A DNA stretch of 64,000 bases from Hyposmocoma kahamanoa (GCF_003589595.1 NW_020653718.1:3357583-3421582), one strand, 5' to 3'; counted from the first letter of the stretch, positions 33,011-44,091 are shown. Made by a program: numbers and translations. The notes: generated by a model from the sequence alone, not told the origin.

Positions 33011-33237
33011 GAAAGCTGAAATATGATGACATTCTATCCAGTGATTTATGCTTCTTTTCAGGAAATGTTCTGCAATCGCTGACTTACTGGATCTATTAAT
33101 AAACAATCTATTTAAATCTATAAATTTTTGTGTGAAATTAAAATCTGGAATAAAGTCATGGAATAAAAGTTGTTCTTTATGATGTTAATAATAAAAAAAG
33201 AAAACAATCCAACTTCTATTATTATGTTAGGTAGGGA

Positions 33238-33430
33238 CGATGGCATAGGTGGCTCAACTTTGCTCTGTAGACGTTGGATACCCCGAGTTCGGTTCCCGTT
33301 AAAATCATTTTAGGGAAATTATCTTTTCTAAATTGGTTCTGGGTAGTGCCGTGAATTTCTTTGCTTTCGTACTCATACATAATCGTACAGGGAATTAACA
33401 AGTTTGAGACCAGGTCACAAGGTGACGGGC
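33238..33430 (+). mobile_element. SINE-5, tRNA-headed
   Basis: Head GATGGCATAGGTGGCTCAAC (A-box-like) and CCGAGTTCGGTTCCCG (B box), then a body with TGGTTCTGGGTAGTGCCG. Single copy here. Called on the box spacing and sequence only. Confidence 0.55.
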
Positions 33431-33796
33431 GCGAAAAAACAATTATTTAGAGCCAAAGACAAATCAAATTAGCAATAAAACAATAGTATTTCTCTCAAAT
33501 ATCCAATTACACGTAAAAGAAATAAATCCACAAAGTTCATAAAAGATGACGGCTACATTGTAGGTAAACAATTTCGGAGGCCGTTTTGCGGTGCGTATGC
33601 GCAATTGTAAAGATATTATTTGGAATGAATGTTGTGGTATATGCGCCTTTACAGCTTGTGGTCGGGCATTATGGTCCAAGCTTAAAAGGCTGGCGTTGAA
33701 AGAGTCCAAAGTTCGTTTTCTTGCACTCTTTGGTTAGTTAAAAGAACAGCGCACGTTGTTCCCTTGACAACTAGAACCGGTTTTCTAATAACACCA

Positions 33797-34050
33797 AAAA
33801 AGCTTGGCGGCACAGTAGGAGAGCGATTACTTCCCAATTGAGAGGACGACGGTTCGAATCCCCTGCGGCTTCATTATCTATCTTTAATTTCCAAGTTGAA
33901 TAGCCATACTTCTCGCTAACGGTAAAGTAAAACATTGTGATAAAACCCGCATGTCCAAGAAGGGTCACAACTATCGGAAAATGTGAAGTACCCAAACCGC
34001 ATCTTTTTCTTAGAGGAGACCTGTGCACAGCAGTGAGACGTACAAAGAGT
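33797..34050 (+). mobile_element. SINE-6, tRNA-headed with RTE-like tail
   Basis: Head TTGGCGGCACAGTAGGAGAG (A box) and GACGGTTCGAATCCCCTG (B box, near consensus). The 3' part GGAGACCTGTGCACAGCAG, then TGAGACGT, resembles the GAGGCCTGTGC.CAGCAGTGG 3' end shared by lepidopteran SINEs and RTE elements. Confidence 0.65.
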
Positions 34051-34094
34051 TGTCGGTGTTAAAGATGACCGTAAGTATCCAATTCCTACACCTT

Positions 34095-34345
34095 TAGTAG
34101 CAGTAGAGCTTCTTGTGAAAGAGTTCGTCCAGGGATGTGCTGCCCACCTTTCCTATTTATGCCGCCAAGCAGTAATGCGTTCCGACATGGGGCTTGTCAA
34201 CTCAAGGCGACGGGCACAGTGGCAGAGCCGCTAAGATCTTTGCGATTAAAAGCTCTAAGTGGCACTGCAACTGTTATGGACAGGCGTGTCGCTTACCATC
34301 AGGCGCACGACTTGTTCGTCCCGTTATTTGATATTATAAAAGATC
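34095..34345 (+). repeat. A-family copy, near complete
   Basis: Head TAGTAGCAGTAGAGCTTC through core, GATCTTTGCGATTAAAAGC, AACTGTTATGGACAGGCGTG and CGCACGACTTGTTCGTCC to ATTTGATATTATAAAAG. The strand and order match the other complete copies. Confidence 0.9.
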
Positions 34346-34670
34346 AAATGATAAAATGACATTTCGGACAGTCATTTCTCGGATGTAGTGCGCAAAACGT
34401 CCTTAGATGGAAGTATCTTCCCTTGTTATTACGGACATTAAAAAATAATTATTACGGTTGTCTATACACAGATAAATATGTATATTATTATTTACTACTT
34501 AATTTAGAATGAGTGTTAAGTCACTTTTTTTTGGCGTGTACACTAAACTCCATTGACATTCCATTTATAACTTGAAATGCAACGAACGTGATAGGTCTGC
34601 CTGGTATTAAATTTTCAATAACATCTTGATGTAGAATTGTGATTTATGTACTATCAACAATGTTAAAACT

Positions 34671-34822
34671 TTTCCGATTCGACTGTATTTTTTTTGTATG
34701 TTACAATACAAATTTTATCACACACAAAATTTATCGCGTAAATTTTGTGTGTGATAAAATTTGTGAACCGAATTTGATGATTCTTTTTTGTTGGAAAGAG
34801 TGCTCCTCCTTACTAGTGGTCC
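34671..34822 (+). repeat. B-family copy, left part (split by C element)
   Basis: CGATTCGACTGTATTTTTTT through a palindromic insertion (34709-34763) to GTGAACCGAATTTGATGATTC and CTAGTGGTCC, where the C-family element begins. Confidence 0.8.
34709..34763. repeat. 55-bp perfect palindrome
   Basis: 25-bp arms (34709-34733 and 34739-34763) are exact reverse complements around TCGCG. It sits inside a B-family copy, where other copies have only a short GTTACGCGATAACTCC-like stretch. Confidence 0.95.
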
Positions 34823-35043
34823 GAAAACCTAATTATGACGACACCGTTGTTCTTCCATGATATGTTGGATGTTTATCGCATTGACACGATTAAGTTTGGT
34901 AAGGTTAGGTTAACTTAGGTGTAAAAGAAAAAATGAGGTTTAAAAGAAAAAATATTTACCTCTCAAAATTACTTTCGAGGTTATGATAATTCGAGCAAAC
35001 TTTATTTCTGGAAAATATCGTTTCGGACTTCTGATAGGTAACT
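34823..35043 (+). mobile_element. C-family element inserted in a B copy
   Basis: 221 bp, flanked by a perfect 10-bp duplication CTAGTGGTCC (34813-34822 and 35044-35053). Its blocks (GTTGTTCTT.CA.GATATGTTG, GACACGATTA.GTT, CTCTCAAAATTACTTTCGAG, TATTTCTGGAAAAT, ACT.CTGATAGGTAAC) recur at 45424-45690. No coding sequence. The duplication length suits a retroposed element, but no tRNA head was seen. Confidence 0.85.
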
Positions 35044-35126
35044 CTAGTGGTCCCATTTAAATTTGAAGAGAATATTCCACCTCAAAAGGTGGCAAACGAG
35101 GGGATAAATGACTTTTGAGGTCGGTT
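35044..35126 (+). repeat. B-family copy, right part
   Basis: Resumes with TAGTGGTCCCATTTAAATTTG, then TTCCACCTCAAAAGGTGGCAA, and ends TTTTGAGGTCGGTT (35113-35126). Confidence 0.85.
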
Positions 35127-35721
35127 TTTTTAGTACTCTCCTGTACTGAGATTATTGGTAAAAAACTTTTATTAAAAAAAAATATGATATAGCCCTTAAA
35201 TGGTTGACAAGGACAATCGGGCTGTGAGCGGTAAAATTCTGATATTACCTTTATGTCAAAGTATGTAACAACATACTTTTCTTTTTAATTAATAATCATT
35301 TTGCATTATACAAATATTAATTATTTGAAAAGAAAAAAGAAGTGATTTTTATATGTAATTAACAGTTTTACACTCTTCATTGGACATTGTACAAAGTACA
35401 GCTAGAATTGCACCCACCGACAAAAAAGTGGTGATACGATAACTTAGAATGCCAACGTTAAAGGAGCCATAGACGTCCGCACCGAACCAAACCAGATCCG
35501 GTCCCAGTATTAGAGCATGTTGCACTAGGCAACGCGTCGTTTATAACACTGAACCAAAGGTGGTAGTGATAATCTACCTTTAAAAAAACTTAATTTCTAC
35601 GTACAATGAAAATGCAAAACACTATCTAGAGCACTCGGACCAAATATAATACGATTTAAAAATTTCGTTTCTCAAGCAGGATAATTAGAACTTTTTTATA
35701 TAAACCCCTTTTTATATAAGA
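35127..35721. other. Unclassified AT-rich stretch
   Basis: No gene or classified repeat. AT-rich with A runs. Confidence 0.35.
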
Positions 35722-35961
35722 CATCAAAAGTTTGGGGAATTACATCTATATGCCAAGTCTTATTCAAATCGGTTACTGGAAAGTGCGCGCAACCGCATTC
35801 ATCCCCTAGTTTGCCACCCTTAGTGGTGGAATATTTTCTTCAAATTTAAATGGGACCACTACTGATGTATCCGCTTTCCAACAAAAATGCCGAGTAATCG
35901 CGCACACACACACACAAAATTAAGTCGAATTGAGAACTTCCACCTTTTTTTGAAATCGGTT
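35722..35961 (-). repeat. B-family repeat, near complete
   Basis: Minus-strand copy. The end GAAATCGGTT (35952-35961) is the inverted AACCGATTTC terminus. It includes CAAATTTAAATGGGACCACT, TTTGCCACCCTTAGTGGTGG and a short CA microsatellite at about 35903-35917. Confidence 0.85.
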
Positions 35962-36288
35962 TAAAATGACCTAAGTACTCTTTTCACTGTCATCATAATA
36001 CGTATACAAAATTTATATTTTTAAACGATGTAAATACTAGAGAGCCTGCAGACACCGGATTAGCAATATTTTTATGACTGCTAAATACAGCCAAAAAGTT
36101 TATAAACATGTGACATAAATAATAATACCACTCTAGATTAAATTATTAGACTTATGTTTATTTAAAACGTTTCGTTTATTTAAAAAGTAAAATATGATTG
36201 AAAAGAAATAAGATATAAAATTTTATCTTGATTCTATCATTCTTGACTCATTTGTAACTAGTGACATTTTTATAGTTGAGGTAGTCAC

Positions 36289-36508
36289 TGCCTCTATGGC
36301 CAAACGTTTGCCACGCCGGACGGTCACGCAGAGGTACCAGGTTCGATTCCCGGGCCGGGAGAAATATTTGTATGGCCTACATTTATTTCTCTCGTGCGTT
36401 TGGGTGTAATTTGTGGTTGTCTATGTGTGTGTCCATGGCGCCCTCGACACAGGGTTTTCCCTGGTGCGGGGTTATGTTGAGTGTGTGCGTTGTTATTATT
36501 ATTATCAT
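36289..36508 (+). mobile_element. SINE-1, full-length-like
   Basis: Head CTGCCTCTATGGCCAAACG (A box) and CAGGTTCGATTCCCGGGCC (B box). Then TATGGCCTACATTTATTTCTC, TGTGGTTGTCTATGTGTGTG and CGACACAGGGTTTTCC, ending in (ATT)n at about 36491-36508. Same family as 10858-11081. Confidence 0.88.
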
Positions 36509-36886
36509 AATGACATTGTATAACAAGACATTTACACGTTATTTAATATAGCGACATATGTTTGTACTGGCACTGTTTTTGTTACATCTTCTGGTACGCC
36601 ATGTTTTAAGCAACTAAACGAATTATTATTATTGTTGTAACTCCTAGCTGGGTAGCCAACGTCGGGCAAAAATTATACATGCATGTAGGGAAACCTAAAT
36701 ATGATTGTTGCAGATAACGTTATTTCTCATATTCTTCACAAACATTGGCGAGGTATAATAATAACGGATAAGGCAGTTAGTGGGAAGAGATCTAACTGCA
36801 GTTTCGGTCGTTATTGTCGTAAATGATTAACATGCTCAATCTTACTTAGATTTTACAAAAATAATTATTATAGTCTTCATTGCGCG

Positions 36887-36889
<3 letters not shown>

Positions 36890-36941
<52 letters not shown>

Positions 36942-36970
36942 GCGTGCGTGCGTGCGTGCTTGTGTGTGTT
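36890..36970. repeat. (GT)n microsatellite
   Basis: A long GT run grading into GTGC units. The apparent cysteine/valine-rich frame across it is a by-product. Confidence 0.95.
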
Positions 36971-37597
36971 AGGTGTTTGTTTCAGATCTTTGTATCGAGT
37001 TATTAAGCAGTTTTTTCGCCTTCAGCGCACCTGTGAGAAATGTATGAAAGTCATGATTACACTATTACATTATTAATAATGATGTATTGATACTGAATTG
37101 CAAAGATCAAACTATTTATTATTACTCATTCCCTCAAAACATGCACGCATAAAAGTTTGTACAGTATAACTGTTTGGACGAAATCTCGTGATCGACCCGA
37201 CCAAATCCTGTCGTCTGTATTATGTTTTATCAAGCCTCCTTCGCCGTGACTTAAATGAGACGCAACTACCGTGAAGGCTTGACTCCGTTTCCCTTTTAAA
37301 GCGGTCCAAGGTATCAGGTTACCTTTGAAAAACCGATTGATATAGGTTGAAATTTTATTCCCATATTTAATAAATATCTTAAGTATTAATAGCTAACTAA
37401 AACTGCAACACAACTTCTAGACTTGTAGTTAGAGGAAAATATTTGAAGAATTACAACTAACTTTTAATGTCCAGATCAAAATAGACTCGTGAGCGGGAAC
37501 GATTTTTATTATATTATATTAGTGATTCATTTAGCTGTTTCAGTTTGTATCAATATATTATGTATAAAATAAATAATAAATGTGTACAAATGTATAT
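36971..37597. other. Unclassified stretch
   Basis: No gene or repeat recognised. Confidence 0.35.
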
Positions 37598-37786
37598 ATT
37601 TTTTATATCATCATGTGACGGGAAGAACAAGTCGTGCGCCTGGTGGTAAGCTACACGCCTGTCCATAACAGTTACAGTACCTCTCAAAGCTTTAAATCGC
37701 AAAAATCTGAAGGGCACTGCCACTGCGCCCGTCACCCTGAGACATAACTTGACAAGTCCCATGTGTCTGTAATTTCACCAATATTA
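37598..37786 (-). repeat. A-family copy, 3' two-thirds
   Basis: Minus-strand tail TTTTTTATATCATCATGTGAC, GAACAAGTCGTGCGCCTGG, AACAGTTACAGTACC, TTTAAATCGCAAAAATCTGA, CCCGTCACCCTGAGACATAA and CATGTGTCTGTAATTTCACC. The head is absent. Confidence 0.88.
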
Positions 37787-38285
37787 TATAGAAGTTGAAA
37801 TAAGTATAGTATAATTGCCTAAATTTTAAGAAAGTAATAAACATAGAGTGGATAATACCTCGGTCTGAAGTACCAGAATTTGTTTTATAAGTTCACTTTA
37901 TTAAAAACAGTAGGATTGAAAGAATTTTTCTTTACATTTATTCGATCTTTGTAACAACAATAATAACATTTTATTTTTATCTTTAGTAAGAGGTGTTATA
38001 AACTCTATGTATTATTTAAAGATTACGTAGACATACTGCGTCATTTCTAATGTCTGGTAACGAACAAAGTTTATTCATATTATTTTATTACATATTGCAA
38101 CACCACTATTACATTTAGTACACCGCGCCACCAATAGATGACATCACTTGTATTCTGAAACGCGCAATCAAAGTGTTCATTATCAAGTAAGATTTTTGAG
38201 ATATTTTCATAGACGTGATGGATCATGGCTACTAGGTAGCAGAAAACTGCCTATCTTGTTGCCTAATCCGCCGTCATAAATAATA
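37787..38285. other. Unclassified AT-rich stretch
   Basis: No gene or repeat recognised up to the LINE junction. Confidence 0.35.
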
Positions 38286-38972
38286 AAGCCGTCAATGCAG
38301 TCTCTCATGAAGCTGCATTGACGGCTTATCACGGCTACGTTTCTTCCGTGCTCAGCTACGGTCTTGTACTGTGGGGCAACTCAGTAGATCTAGAAAGAGC
38401 GTTTAAGGTCCAAAAGAAGTGTATTCGGGCGATCTGCGGTGCGTGGTTTGACGATAGTTGTAAACCGTTGTTCAAAAAACTCAACATACTGCCTTTGCCA
38501 TGTATGTATATTAGGGATATATGTGTATTTGTCAAGACCTATCCTCAATATTTTAAAACACGTGGTGAAATCATTCAAAGGCAAACTAGAGCTAAAATCA
38601 TGAATCTTTTGTACCAACCTCGTTGCCACAAAGCAATTTATAAAAGAAACTGTTTTAACATGTGTGTTATTATTTATAATAATTTACCAAGTGAAATTAA
38701 ATTATTACAAGGACATACATTTAAATTAAAATTGACAAAATGGCTTTTGACACATTGCTTTTATACTAATAAAGAATATTTAGAATTTTCAAATGCAAAT
38801 ATAAATTAATCCGAAGTGTAATTAATTAATGGTAGAGACTGAACACGAAATCCTATTAATATTTGCACATTTGTTTGCAGATTGAATACAATGTACCTAA
38901 TTTTATTTAAGACCTATGTAATTACTGTATTCTGGCAAATAAACGTATTCTATTCTATTCTATTCTATTCCG
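38286..38972 (+). mobile_element. 5'-truncated jockey-like LINE with intact C-terminal frame
   Basis: From 38301 one frame runs without a stop to 38809: VSHEAALTAYHGYVSSVLSYG, LVLWGNSVDLERAFKVQKKC, IRAICGAWFDDSCKPLFKKL, NILPLPCMYIRDICVFVK, and a basic, aromatic C-terminus (KRNCFNMCVIIYNNLP). These are the C-terminal blocks of jockey-like reverse transcriptases (SYVxSVLxYGLxLWGNS). The 3' UTR ends with AATAAACG and (TTCTA)n at 38947-38972. The left edge is a 15-bp inverted copy of the first coding bases. It is the youngest-looking LINE here, but lacks the RT core and endonuclease. Confidence 0.88.
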
Positions 38973-39483
38973 ACCATTATGGGACAGCTAATTTGACAAT
39001 TCGAAGGATTTGCACTAATTCCGCTTCCACGCTGTTTATCCATATCCGTGTTTTTCATCAATTAATGCTATAATTCGTGCACGCGGAGCGCTGACAATCA
39101 CGGTGTAAAAATCACCTTACGTACCTCGAAATTTTACGAGAATACCGGTGTATTCAATAGGTATTTTACATATACCAATGATTTTTTTAATATCAACTGA
39201 ACTAAATAGAACATGTATATATACGATATGCATTATTCAAATTTCGTTAATATCATTTGTTAAAAAATAATTTCAGAAATGAAGCCAGTGTCGCTGTCGC
39301 TCGACCTAAGCAAAATGACCCGTATTAGTACGGGAAAAAGTTGAAATCGAGCTAAAAGCAGAATCTGGGTGATTAACGTTATTTAGGTGACAACAGAACT
39401 TTAGGTGTCATTGACCTAATTAGGTGCCAATATTTTGAAATGCAAGTACGTGGCAGATTTGTTGTACCACTACATCTTACTAC
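38973..39483. other. Unclassified stretch
   Basis: AT-rich, with no gene or repeat recognised. Confidence 0.35.
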
Positions 39484-39692
39484 TTAGTAGCAGCAGAGCT
39501 CCTTGTGAAAGAGTTCATCCAGGGTAGCACCCTTATCTATTTCTGCCAAGCAGTAATGCTGACATTACTGTGTTCCGGTTTTGAAGGGTAATACTGCTGA
39601 TGAAATTACAATAGCTTACCTTTACTTAGTGTACCATCAGGTGCACAATTTTTTCGTCCCGTTACTTAATGTTATAAAAAAAAGAAAAAATG
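39484..39692 (+). repeat. A-family copy, internally deleted
   Basis: Head TTAGTAGCAGCAGAGCTCC, core GCCAAGCAGTAATGCTGACA, GTTCCGGTTTTGAAGGGTAA, then a deletion, then TACCATCAGGTGCACAA and tail CTTAATGTTATAAAAAAAAG. Confidence 0.85.
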
Positions 39693-40394
39693 TAAGTTTA
39701 AAAGAATAAACCTTACTTGTATATGTAACTACGGCGATTTCTTTCTCTTCGTCCCCACCGGCATTACTATATTCTTTTTACCTCCTTCTGGAGAAAAGAG
39801 TTAAACAGCTACAATAATTATCTCTAGGTAAGATTCCCAGTAATTTCCGATCAATAATTTTACGATAAAGTTTCTGTTAACGTCTCTGGGACCGGTTTGC
39901 CCGATGCGTTTTTATGGACATTTCGCCAGACTATAACATTATGTTTTTTATTTTTCTATTTATTGTATTGTATTCCTTTGAGCCTTGAAAGGCTCGATTA
40001 AACTTGTAATTTCATTTATTTTTGCATATGGAGTCAACAGCAGACCTCGCTGATCACGCGAATGATTTACTTCGATAATAGATGTTATTTTATTTTTAAT
40101 TTATGACACAGTAAAATATATCAAGCTGTAAACAATAGAGAAAAAACGATTAAAAATTAACATAGTTTTTTTTTAAACAAGCAGTTTACGTAGTTTGTGT
40201 ACAATAACGTTTGTGTACTGTAGTACAAAAAAAGTTATCACTTAAACCAGCAAAGCAAAATAATAAAAAAGAACCACAAAATTAAATAAACTAAAAAACA
40301 AATAAGTTAAATTATTGTTGATAAATGGACTTTATAAATTTTGGAAAAGACAAATATAATCACCATCTAAATGATTCTTATTGTACGCATTACA
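39693..40394. other. Unclassified stretch
   Basis: No gene or repeat recognised. Long A/T runs. Confidence 0.35.
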
Positions 40395-40690
40395 AGCTCT
40401 AAACAAGAAAGCGTTATCATCATTATTATCAACCCATTTGTACGGCCTACTGCTGGCCACGGATCTCTTCTCAGGCGAGGGTTTATACCAGAATCCGAGA
40501 ATTTACAGAGAGAATTTCCGAGGGTTGTGCGGGCAGGTTTCATCACGACAGTTGCTTTCATCGAAAATCTAATGATAAATTTCAGATAAAGTTTTGCACA
40601 TAAATTCCGAGGTGCAACCCCGTATTCGGACCCACGGTCTTTGCTAGAGAGGCGGTAGGTCAAACCATGACTTTTTACTTTTTTTTCCCA
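40395..40690 (-). mobile_element. SINE-7, Bm1-like, near complete
   Basis: The minus strand has the head-like GTTTGACCTACCGCCTCTC and GACCGTGGGTCCGAATACGG (B-box-like), a long body, then CTCGCCTGAGAAGAGATCCG, TGGCCAGCAGTAGGCCGTAC and GGGTTGATAATAATGATGAT. This is the shared 3' end of lepidopteran SINE/RTE elements. The 142-codon minus-strand frame here is accidental. Confidence 0.65.
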
Positions 40691-41034
40691 CTTGGTATAA
40701 TAAAATATATATATATATATTCGGTTCAACAGACAATAAGCCATCTTTCCGGGGACAAGCAAAGTCAGGGTTAAAGTTTTAAAGTTCATGCACACATCAT
40801 CACAATGTTAACGACATCTGAAGGCCACTAAGATTTACGAGTTCGTTTGACTCCACCTTAAGTGTATTAAATTTAAGACCATTTTAAATGTCTGATTTTG
40901 AAAAACAGCCTTGTTTTATGGACAAACCAGACACACGACATAATGTAGGTCATATTGGTATACCAAAATATGTTTGTATAGACTCTTTTAATGACCAGGG
41001 TTTATGTTAACTCGTATATACTTGTGATTATTAA

Positions 41035-41112
41035 TATGTAGACCCGATGGGACTTGAATCCACGACCATACTGCACTGTAGCATTGCTCTCACCAACTGA
41101 GCTACGGGTCAA
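41035..41112 (-). tRNA. tRNA-like sequence, Thr(AGT)-type, probably pseudogene or SINE head
   Basis: Folds as a cloverleaf on the minus strand: acceptor GACCCG/CGGGTC, T8-A9, D arm GCTC-AGTTGGTGA-GAGC, anticodon stem ATGCT/AGTAT, anticodon loop ACAGTGC, T arm GTGGA-TTCAAGT-CCCAT. A box (TAGCTCAGTTGG) and B box (GGATTCAAGTCC) are good. Irregular points are C instead of the universal T33, a mismatch at the base of the acceptor and an A-C mismatch in the T stem. The loop would present AGT. The defects and the repeat-rich setting favour a tRNA-derived element over a functional gene. Confidence 0.55.
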
Positions 41113-41185
41113 ATTATCGAGTAGACGAAATTTTCATATGTGTTTTTGTTAAAGATCTTTATACAGGATTTTTCTGTTCTGAAGA

Positions 41186-41372
41186 TCTGAAGAACACTGC
41201 CACTGCCCCTGTCACCCTAAGAAATAAGTTGACAAGTACCTTGTACCTGTAATTTAACCAGCACCCTTACCCTTCAAAACCGGAATGCAATACTGCTCAC
41301 ATATCTGCGGCAGAAATGGGTAAGTTGGCAGTACTTCGCTGGACGAAGTTTCACAAGAAACTCTACTGGCTA
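41186..41372 (-). repeat. A-family copy, 5' two-thirds
   Basis: CACTGCCACTGCCCCTGTCACC, TAAGTTGACAAGTACC, TTTAACCAGCACCCTTACCC, a mutated core and the inverted head CTGGACGAAGTTTCACAAG. Confidence 0.85.
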
Positions 41373-41850
41373 CTAATAATTTCAGAAGGATTTCGATTGA
41401 AAAATCGTATATAAAAAGTTATCACACTGTTCTGTGTACTCAGTTGTTAAAAACCCATGGTAGTGGTCCGGGAATCTCAGATCTCTATTATAGCACACTT
41501 TTACCGGTTAAGTCCAGGTTAACGGCTATGGCATCTTTTGGAAATCTATGTCACAAGAATTTTCATTCAAAAACGCGTCTAGCTGCCGATAATACAAGAT
41601 GTAGGTCACAGTCACATTGAGCAACTCCATAAATCTGTCACAAATAGAGGCGTTCACGATCTGTCAGATGTCAGACGACGCGACGGTAGACAGCTGGCGG
41701 ATATAAGGTAATGTAACTTTGTATAGATATTGCTGATAATTAAGTCTATCCAATCTAATTTATATAAAATACTGTTCGTCAGTTTTTTTTACGAAAATTT
41801 CGTTTTTTTTTCAGGAACTTTAAGTTCGTCTCCCGAAAGTTGATATTTTT
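41373..41850. other. Unclassified stretch
   Basis: No gene. A faint similarity to 43440-43560 (ACGATCTGTCA block) is too weak to call. Confidence 0.35.
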
Positions 41851-42302
41851 AACCGACTTCAAAAAAGGAGGAGGTTCTCAATTCGACTGTATGTTCTTTT
41901 TTTTCTTTCTTTTTTTTTGTATGTATGTTACGCGATAACTCCGGTATTTGTGAACCGATTTTCATGATTCTTTTTTTGTTGGAAAGGGGGTATTTCTATA
42001 GTGGTCCCATTTCATTTTGAAGAAAATCATCCACCTCAAAGGGTGGCTGTTTACGCATGAAGATTCATTTTTATAAATAGCGCCTAACTTTAATTTAGGA
42101 GCAATTACTTTTAGCAATAATTTAGTTAATTTTGCTATTAATCCAATTCAAGACGTTTTTCTCTCGATATACTTTGAGTAGTGTCGTAGTGAGAACCTAT
42201 TTTTATTATCTCCAGTATCAAGTCCTGTATAGTGGCGAACTAGGGGATATTTCAATGAAACTTAGCAAATAGACGTAATTCCACGTACTTTTGAGGTCGG
42301 TT
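41851..42302 (+). repeat. B-family repeat, full-length long subtype
   Basis: Starts AACCGACTTCAAAAAAGGAG and ends TTTTGAGGTCGGTT (42289-42302). After TCCACCTCAAAGGGTGG it carries an extra segment of about 175 bp (GTTTACGC...TATAGTGGCGAACTAGGGG), also seen at 13838. It is otherwise like the short subtype at 31501. Confidence 0.88.
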
Positions 42303-42454
42303 TTTTTAGTACTCTGTACTGATATTATGTTTCTTCTTCTTGTCGTATAGATATCAAACACTATGTAATTGTGACCTAGAAGTTATTGTCGCTATCCGCG
42401 TCACTAGTAAAAGCGGACATGCTGAAGCGCTAACCCATGTTTTGCCCGGGAGCA

Positions 42455-42522
42455 ATCCAGTGATTTGAAATAGGTAAGGCAGTACCTGAATGAAATTCTT
42501 TCACAGAAAGCTCTACTGCTAC
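42455..42522 (-). repeat. A-family head fragment
   Basis: GAAATAGGTAAGGCAGTACCTG, then ATTCTTTCACAGAAAGCTCTACTGCTACT: the inverted head. Confidence 0.75.
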
Positions 42523-43096
42523 TGTATAAATGATGGTGTGAAGCAATAACCCGTTTACTTCACTTGGGTCGCGAACGACAAAGGCTCTTTGTGACGTCGC
42601 GAGCGGCACTCGGCTACCCCCAAGATTATGGACCTATGTGCGCCACACACCTTACACCTTAGGTAAAGCCGGCACTGAGTGTGGGACATGTTGGTCATCG
42701 TGACGTACTCGCCGATTGTTAATTTGATCCAGGAAAAACAGTTTTTCCCGCTTCTACTCCGGTGTTAAATAAAAATATCTACACAAATTCATTAAATTAT
42801 TTATTGAGTCACTTATTTTTGAAATTATGAAATTGACCAAAAAATACCATGGGTGTAAAAAAAATCAGAAACTGATAAAAACGTGCTTGATCCCTGGACA
42901 TTTTTGATGTGAATACTTGTATCGCAAAAACCTAACATATACCCAGTAACTTTAAATTTGTAGCACACAGTTTGAAAGTAACAATTAGTAAATGTAGTTT
43001 CATAATGATAAAACTAATAAAGAGGATATTAGAATTAAAATTAGACTAGCATGTTTGTGTATCATTCGTGAGATAAATGTTATTAATTTTATTACT
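42523..43096. other. Unclassified stretch
   Basis: A GC-rich patch at about 42570-42715 has no open frame of note. No repeat recognised. Confidence 0.35.
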
Positions 43097-43243
43097 ATTA
43101 ATAATAATAATAATAATAATAACGTACACACTCATAGTCCCGCATAGACAACCACAAATTACACCCAACTCTGCTTGGGAATTCAACTCGAGGCCTCTGC
43201 GTGGCAGACCTATGTACATGGTAACCGTTGGACCACTGAGGTC
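43097..43243 (-). mobile_element. SINE-1, internally deleted
   Basis: The minus-strand head GACCTCAGTGGTCCAACGG and GGCCTCGAGTTGAATTCCC are degraded A and B boxes. Most of the body is deleted before TGTGGTTGTCTATGCGGG and (ATT)n at 43097-43122. Confidence 0.8.
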
Positions 43244-43639
43244 AACCTTAAAAAATTAGATTGAATGTGCCGGAAACTATTTGGAAGATTATATCTGTTA
43301 ACAAATTTTAAAGAGGGGATGTAAGCTTAGAAAGAGGCATTACTGAATTTTCTAGATATACACTGACAATGATGATAATGTTAATGACACTGACTAAAGC
43401 TTAAGTCTATAAGTTAAAACATATAGAGCTTGACACCGAAATTTCATTGCGCAACGTTCACATTGAGAAACCAACAAATCAGTCTATGCTGGAGGCGTAT
43501 ACGATCTGTCACATGACTTAGACTTGCTAATATTGAGGGCGTATAGTAACCTATTCGCTCCGGTCGTATAGTGTAGGTACTACAGTCGTTTCTTGCACCT
43601 GCTTCCTTAGTATTAACGCAAAGACAAAATAAACATATT

Positions 43640-43778
43640 TAGTAGCAGCAGGGCTCTTTGTGAAGAAGTTCGTTCAAGGAAGTTCTACCGCAATACCCAT
43701 ATCTACAGCTAAACAATAATTGGAACATTACTGCGTTCCAGTTTTAAGGGTGCTTGTAAAACTACAGGCGTATGTCTT
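43640..43778 (+). repeat. A-family copy, 5' half
   Basis: TAGTAGCAGCAGGGCTCTTT, GTGAAGAAGTTCGTTCAAGG, core AACATTACTGCGTTCCAGTT and ACTACAGGCGTATGTC. Truncated 3'. Confidence 0.85.
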
Positions 43779-44091
43779 TAAACAAGAGAAAAGTTTTTGT
43801 ATTTACTAGTTTTGTCGTTTTGCACTAATTATAAACCTTCTACAGAATAATTTATATTCTTTGACGAGAATAATTCTCAAACGATGTTATCGGCAACCAG
43901 TCTTAAAAACTTTAAGAGTTACTCAGTCTTTAGTCCGTACCTGAGGCCAACCAATATACGTCGCTAATTATAAATCTTCCCCAGAGCTATTTGATTCAGA
44001 AGCCGTGAGCTCAATTTACATTACTGCGGTACGGAACGGAAGTGAAGTCTTGTAACGAAGTTATACACAGCACAATGCACTTTATTTCAAT

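Noticed and set aside
36894..37076. Cys/Val-rich 60-codon frame
   Set aside because: Translation of a (GT)n microsatellite.
40367..40795. 142-codon minus-strand frame
   Set aside because: It coincides with a Bm1-like SINE whose non-coding blocks account for the sequence.
41590..43560. Similarity between 41590-41700 and 43440-43560
   Set aside because: Only short shared words (ACATTGAG, ACGATCTGTCA); too weak to call a repeat pair by eye.
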